Source: Pasteurellaceae bacterium (GTDB lineage Bacteria; Pseudomonadota; Gammaproteobacteria; Enterobacterales; Pasteurellaceae). Taken from it: a stretch of 64,000 bases of DNA. The notes beneath the pieces are model-generated. The model made no database searches. It worked only from the letters and a program-made list of their open reading frames with translations, and was not told the DNA's origin. Location of the stretch: NCBI GenBank assembly GCA_900756155.1, contig CAAEJV010000004.1, positions 62,001 to 126,000 of the forward strand. Direction: 5' to 3'. The translations under genes and the position numbers were made by a program. Within the stretch, counting starts at the first letter, position 1. Every line of letters starts with the position of its first letter. Of this stretch, positions 60,052-64,000 are shown in pieces.

Positions 60052-62000
60052 TGATTGCTGAATTAGGAAATTATGCGCTTGCTTTAAGCCTTGCCGTTTC
60101 ATTCTTTTTAGCCATTCTCCCATTATGGGGAGCTGAAAAAGGTCATCCTCAACTTATGTCATTGGCTCGTCCAATGACTTATGGTTTATTTTTTACTTTA
60201 ACTATTGCGTTTGCTGCATTATTCTATCTGTTTGCTGTTAATGATTTCAGTGTGCAATATGTGGTAAATAACTCTAACAGCAGCTTGCCGATTTATTATC
60301 GTTTATCTGCAGTTTGGGGTTCACATGAAGGTTCATTATTACTTTGGATTTGGTTATTAACACTTTGGGGTGCAGCAGTAGCCTTATTTAGCAAACACTT
60401 GCCACAAGAAGCCGTAGCTCGTGTATTAGGTATTATGGGGATTATTAGCATCGGCTTTTTACTCTTCGTATTATTTACCTCGAATCCATTTACCCGTACA
60501 TTCCCTGATTTCCCAGTAGATGGCAGAGAACTCAACCCAATGTTGCAAGATGTGGGCTTAATTTTCCACCCACCATTACTTTATATGGGATATGTTGGTT
60601 TTTCTGTTGCCTTTGCCTTTGCGATCGCCTCATTAATGACGGGTAAATTAGACTCAGCTTGGGCTAGATGGTCACGTCCTTGGACGATCGCAGCTTGGGT
60701 CTTTTTAACACTCGGGATCGTGCTTGGTTCTTGGTGGGCATATTATGAGTTAGGCTGGGGCGGCTGGTGGTTCTGGGACCCAGTAGAAAACTCTTCTTTA
60801 ATGCCTTGGCTTGCGGGAACCGCATTAATCCACTCTTTAGCGGTGACTGAAAAACGTGGCTCTTTTAAAGCTTGGACTGTGCTTTTAGCAATCCTAGCTT
60901 TCTCACTTTGCTTATTGGGTACATTCTTAGTTCGTTCCGGTATCTTAGTATCAGTACACGCCTTTGCTTCAGATCCAACACGTGGTTTATATATTCTAGC
61001 TTATTTGGTTGTAGTGATTGGAGGCTCTTTAACCCTGTATGCTTACAAAGGCAACCAAATTCGATCACGTGATAATGCAGAGCGCTATTCTCGTGAAACG
61101 TTATTATTATTAAATAACATCCTATTAATGACCGCACTTTGTGTGGTGTTCTTAGGAACGTTATTGCCGTTAGTTCACAAACAATTAGGTTTGGGTTCTA
61201 TTTCGATCGGTGCACCGTTCTTTGATCAGATGTTCTTGATTATTATGACTCCATTTGCCTTATTACTGGGTATTGGACCGTTAGTAAAATGGCGTCGCGA
61301 TCAGTTCTCTGAAATTCGGACACCGGTTGTTGTGAGTGTCATTGTGATGGCGATTTCAGGTTTTGCTTTACCGTATTTCCTACAAAATAAACTCACCGTC
61401 AGTGCTGTGCTTGGTACCATGATGTCCGTCATTATTGTGTTACTGAGTCTCTATGAAATGAAACAACGTGCAACACACCGCGAATCTTTCTTTAAAGGTA
61501 TTACCAAACTTTCTCGTTCTCATTGGGGGATGATTTTGGCTCACCTTGGTGTGGCGATGACGGTTTGGGGAATTGCCTTTAGTCAAAACTTTAGTGTAGA
61601 ACGTGATGTGCGAATGGCTGTGGGGGATACGGTACAGATTGCTAATTATGACTTCAAATTTGCTGGCGTGAGTGATGCAAATGGCCCTAACTATATGGGC
61701 GGTAAAGCACAAATTGATATTTCAAAAGCGGGTAAACCGGAAGCAACATTATTTGCCGAAAAACGTTTTTATACCGTCAGTAAAATGCCAATGACTGAAG
61801 CAGCAATTAATTGGGGCTTTACTCGCGATCTTTATGTCGCCTTGGGCGAAAAAATAGATGATAACTCATGGGCGCTACGCCTTTACTATAAACCATTTAT
61901 CCGTTGGATTTGGATTGGAGGATTGTTTATGGCATTAGGTGGCTTGCTCTGTATGTTTGACCGTCGTTATCGTTTTAGTCGATTAGTTAAACAGTCTTAA
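60051..62000 (+). CDS. ccmF: CcmF, cytochrome c haem lyase subunit
   Basis: A 649-residue polytopic membrane protein with the WWD motif GWGGWWFWDPVENSSLMPW and the GLIFHPPLLYMGYVGF segment. It attaches haem to CXXCH of apocytochromes together with CcmH and CcmI. Paralogue of the NrfE at 6112-8016. Uptake signal at 61131. Confidence 0.95.
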   Translation: MIAELGNYALALSLAVSFFLAILPLWGAEKGHPQLMSLARPMTYGLFFTLTIAFAALFYLFAVNDFSVQYVVNNSNSSLPIYYRLSAVWGSHEGSLLLWIWLLTLWGAAVALFSKHLPQEAVARVLGIMGIISIGFLLFVLFTSNPFTRTFPDFPVDGRELNPMLQDVGLIFHPPLLYMGYVGFSVAFAFAIASLMTGKLDSAWARWSRPWTIAAWVFLTLGIVLGSWWAYYELGWGGWWFWDPVENSSLMPWLAGTALIHSLAVTEKRGSFKAWTVLLAILAFSLCLLGTFLVRSGILVSVHAFASDPTRGLYILAYLVVVIGGSLTLYAYKGNQIRSRDNAERYSRETLLLLNNILLMTALCVVFLGTLLPLVHKQLGLGSISIGAPFFDQMFLIIMTPFALLLGIGPLVKWRRDQFSEIRTPVVVSVIVMAISGFALPYFLQNKLTVSAVLGTMMSVIIVLLSLYEMKQRATHRESFFKGITKLSRSHWGMILAHLGVAMTVWGIAFSQNFSVERDVRMAVGDTVQIANYDFKFAGVSDANGPNYMGGKAQIDISKAGKPEATLFAEKRFYTVSKMPMTEAAINWGFTRDLYVALGEKIDDNSWALRLYYKPFIRWIWIGGLFMALGGLLCMFDRRYRFSRLVKQS

Positions 62001-62050
62001 TTGTAATAAGGGGCCTAGCCCCTAGAAATAGATGTAAAATTGATAGTGTT

Positions 62051-62596
62051 ATGAATAAAAAACTACTTATCCCACTTATTGTTTTTCTTGCCGTGGCGGC
62101 AGCTTTTTTAGTTCAGTTAGGACGCAATGCGCAAGGTGATGATCCAAAAGCGTTAGAATCTGCGCTTGTGGGGAAACCTGTGCCACAGAAAACATTAACG
62201 GATTTATTGGAAAATAAAACCTACGGTAATGAAATTTTCCAACAAGGTAAACCGATTCTCTTGAATGTGTGGGCGACTTGGTGTCCAACTTGTTATGCAG
62301 AGCATCAATATTTGAATCAATTGGCTAAACAAGGCGTAACAATCATTGGTGTCGACTATAAAGATGAATCACCAAAAGCGATAAAATGGCTGAAAGATTT
62401 AGGCAATCCTTATAGTCTTGTGCTTAAAGATGAAAAAGGTTCTTTTGCATTAGATTTGGGGGTTTACGGCGCACCAGAAACATTTATCGTGGATGGTAAA
62501 GGCGTGATTCATTATCGCTTAGCGGGTGATGTGAATGAACGCGTTTGGAATGAGACCTTAAAACCGATTTATGACAAACTCGCGGAGAAACCATAA
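62051..62596 (+). CDS. ccmG: CcmG/DsbE, thioredoxin of cytochrome c maturation
   Basis: A 181-residue membrane-tethered thioredoxin with active site WATWCPTC and the GAPETFIVDGKG region. It reduces the CXXCH cysteines of apocytochromes or CcmH. Its stop is followed directly by ccmH (overlap of one base). Confidence 0.94.
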   Translation: MNKKLLIPLIVFLAVAAAFLVQLGRNAQGDDPKALESALVGKPVPQKTLTDLLENKTYGNEIFQQGKPILLNVWATWCPTCYAEHQYLNQLAKQGVTIIGVDYKDESPKAIKWLKDLGNPYSLVLKDEKGSFALDLGVYGAPETFIVDGKGVIHYRLAGDVNERVWNETLKPIYDKLAEKP

Positions 62597-63060
62597 TGAA
62601 AAAATCATGGCTTTTTTTAACCGCACTTTTTGTGAGTATCTCAGCGACAGCCTCTATTGATGCATTGAATTTTGCCTCATCGGAGCAAGAAAAGGACTAT
62701 CATCAATTAACACAAGAATTGCGTTGTCCTCAATGTCAAAATAACAATATTGCCGATTCGAATGCAACCATTGCAGTAGATATGCGTGGTAAAGTGTTTG
62801 AGCTGTTACAAGAAGGTAAAAATCGAAATGAAGTGGTGGATTATATGATCCAACGCTATGGCAATTTCGTGACTTATGATCCACCAATGACGATGTCAAC
62901 AATCGTTCTATGGGTTGCCCCAATTTTGTTAGTGTTGATTGGCATTCTATTTGTATTTAAACGTAAATCTAAAAGCCCAAGTGCGGTCAATTCTGACGCG
63001 ATTTTAGATGATGAAGAGAATGCACGTTTATCGGCTTTACTCAAAGAAAAGGATAAATAA
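62596..63060 (+). CDS. ccmH: CcmH, thiol-reductase subunit (short form)
   Basis: A 154-residue protein with a signal peptide, the LRCPQCQNNN redox motif and one C-terminal membrane helix (about residues 103-120). It corresponds only to the N-terminal half of E. coli CcmH; the TPR half is the separate next gene. An uptake signal lies in the cytoplasmic tail codons (62979) and another in the signal peptide (62620). Confidence 0.93.
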   Translation: MKKSWLFLTALFVSISATASIDALNFASSEQEKDYHQLTQELRCPQCQNNNIADSNATIAVDMRGKVFELLQEGKNRNEVVDYMIQRYGNFVTYDPPMTMSTIVLWVAPILLVLIGILFVFKRKSKSPSAVNSDAILDDEENARLSALLKEKDK

Positions 63061-63977
63061 TGAATTTTGCATTAAGTATTATTGCGCTCACTTTAGTCGT
63101 GGCATTGATTTGTTTTTATCCCTTGTTACGTTCTGTTAAAGCTAAAGAAGATAAAAAGCGTGATGAATTAAATAAAGCGTTATATTTTTCTCGTTTGCAA
63201 GAGATTGAGCAAGATAATCAACAGGGTTTAGTTGAAAATGTTGAACAACTCAAGCAAGAGCTACAAAAAACATTATTGGAAGATATTCCTCAAAAAGAGA
63301 CTCAAACCATCGATAAAAATGCTAAAAATTACGGTAAGTTGTGGTTTGTTTCTGGTTTATTAGGTTTGGCCATTATTGCTGGTGCAGCTTATTTCCCTTT
63401 GGGATCTTGGAAAGCCGAAGATATGATGGAAAAGACATTGGCAAAATTACCTTATTTCTTTGAACGGATCAAAGAAGAAGACACAAACCCAATGACAGAT
63501 GCAGAAATGCAGCAATTTTCGACCGCACTTCGTTTGGATTTACAAAAAACACCAAAGGATGCTAAAAAATGGTGGTTGTTAGGTCAGGTTGGAATGAATT
63601 TAGGGAACGGTAAATTAGCCTTTGATAGTTATCAACAAGCGAATAAACTTGAGCCGGATAATTTAGATTATAAGCTTTCTTATGCGCGTATGTTAATGTC
63701 TTCTGAAGATCAAACGGATAAACTGAAAGGTAATCAGCTTTTACGCGAGATTATTCGTCAAGATCATTCTAATCCTGAAGCCTTAAGTTTACTAGCTTTC
63801 AGTTATTTTGAAGGTGAGGATTATAAAATGGCAGCCGTTACCTGGGCAATGATGCTACGTTTATTGGAACCAGATGATCCTCGCGTGCCAATGCTTGAGA
63901 AAAGTATTCGTGCAGCACGTGATGCACTCGCATTACAGGAAGAAGAAAAAGCGAAGAGTGTCACACCGGAGAAATAA
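63060..63977 (+). CDS. ccmI: CcmI, TPR apocytochrome chaperone
   Basis: A 305-residue protein with two N-terminal membrane helices (about residues 3-20 and 96-115), a coiled cytoplasmic loop between them (LQEIEQDNQQGLVENVEQLK) and a periplasmic TPR domain from about residue 145. It presents the apocytochrome C terminus to the CcmFH lyase. It starts at the last base of ccmH and ends on the ATG of the next gene. Confidence 0.93.
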   Translation: MNFALSIIALTLVVALICFYPLLRSVKAKEDKKRDELNKALYFSRLQEIEQDNQQGLVENVEQLKQELQKTLLEDIPQKETQTIDKNAKNYGKLWFVSGLLGLAIIAGAAYFPLGSWKAEDMMEKTLAKLPYFFERIKEEDTNPMTDAEMQQFSTALRLDLQKTPKDAKKWWLLGQVGMNLGNGKLAFDSYQQANKLEPDNLDYKLSYARMLMSSEDQTDKLKGNQLLREIIRQDHSNPEALSLLAFSYFEGEDYKMAAVTWAMMLRLLEPDDPRVPMLEKSIRAARDALALQEEEKAKSVTPEK

Positions 63978-64000
63978 TGAAACCCCAATTATTAGGTTTT
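63977..64000 (+). CDS. Start of a gene after ccmI (cut by the window edge)
   Basis: ATG overlapping the ccmI stop by one base; only MKPQLLGF is visible. The coupling implies it belongs to the ccm transcript. Too short to identify. Confidence 0.5.

Larger units (their letters stand above)
420..63530. repeat. Dispersed Hin-type DNA uptake signal sequences (about 49 copies)
   Basis: Exact AAGTGCGGT or ACCGCACTT, first bases: 420, 2084, 3580, 4093, 4784, 5133, 5555, 7656, 8092, 10500, 10525, 12303, 16289, 17445, 19302, 20271, 20715, 23227, 25347, 26364, 27438, 28402, 29277, 30459, 31440, 33780, 34133, 38378, 39688, 41360, 41377, 42534, 43120, 43406, 44168, 45007, 49588, 49639, 51031, 52369, 54760, 54847, 56044, 57692, 58499, 61131, 62620, 62979, 63522. 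Counted by eye, so a few may be missed. Density is about one per 1.3 kb. The type (not ACAAGCGGT) puts the organism in the Haemophilus influenzae branch of the Pasteurellaceae. Confidence 0.9.

Noticed and set aside
1..64000. CRISPR array, prophage, insertion sequence or tRNA genes
   Set aside because: No regularly spaced repeats, transposase or integrase frames, or cloverleaf sequences were seen; the only dispersed repeat is the uptake signal.

Overview
The window is a chromosomal segment from a member of the Pasteurellaceae, most likely a Haemophilus close to H. influenzae / H. parainfluenzae. Three things support this: about 49 exact copies of the Hin-type DNA uptake signal (AAGTGCGGT or its complement) in genes and intergenic hairpins; gene blocks in H. 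influenzae order (rpmG-rpmB-radC-coaBC-dut-slmA-yheU-crp, recF-dnaN-dnaA, rpmH-rnpA-yidD-yidC-mnmE, sitABCD, rlmN-pilF-rodZ-ispG-hisS-yfgM, sodA-ccm); and AT-rich coding DNA. The species itself is inferred. No tRNA, rRNA, prophage, insertion sequence or CRISPR array was seen.

Layout. 1-4.5 kb: end of menH, an MHS-family transporter, a MetE-like methyltransferase and an HI0933-type flavoprotein. 4.5-12.1 kb: periplasmic nitrite ammonification, with nrfEFG-type haem-ligation genes and nrfABCD, read leftward from a control region holding an FNR box and a perfect 7-2-7 NarP site. 12.6-16.2 kb: a 1220-residue trimeric autotransporter adhesin. 16.3-22.8 kb: housekeeping genes (mutM, ribosomal proteins L33 and L28, radC, coaBC, dut, slmA, crp). 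22.8-23.3 kb: an intergenic region with a strong promoter and a highly foldable sequence that looks like an unannotated structured RNA. 23.3-30.5 kb: amino-sugar catabolism, a GlcNAc PTS permease facing the nanE-nanK-siaR-nanA-nagB-nagA operon. 30.5-34.1 kb: recF, dnaN, dnaA. 34.4-44.3 kb: rpmH to yidC, mnmE, mntP (frameshifted), ppiD, hinT, nagZ, rlmC. 44.3-45 kb: a frameshifted HEAT-repeat protein. 45-49.5 kb: Mn/Fe ABC importer sitABCD and a D,D-endopeptidase. 49.8-56.2 kb: rlmN to yfgM and a small methyltransferase. 56.2-64 kb: sodA and the complete cytochrome c maturation operon ccmABCDEFGHI.

The parts work together. The ccm operon makes c-type cytochromes and the nrf-linked NrfE/NrfFG/thioredoxin set serves the special CXXCK haem of NrfA, so both maturation systems and their client lie in one window. 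NanA, NanE, NanK, NagA and NagB feed sialic acid and GlcNAc into fructose-6-phosphate, and CRP, encoded 2 kb away, has a near-consensus site between the divergent promoters. Two competence-type CRP-S sites (upstream of radC and of rlmN-pilF) tie this region to the CRP/Sxy competence regulon.

Most notable: the structured RNA candidate after crp; the replacement of the sialic acid TRAP transporter genes by nagE opposite nanE, with a matched pair of TGAA-N7-TTCA operators; fusion of NrfF to NrfG while CcmH and CcmI are split (the reverse of E. coli); and two single-base frameshifts (mntP and the HEAT-repeat gene).
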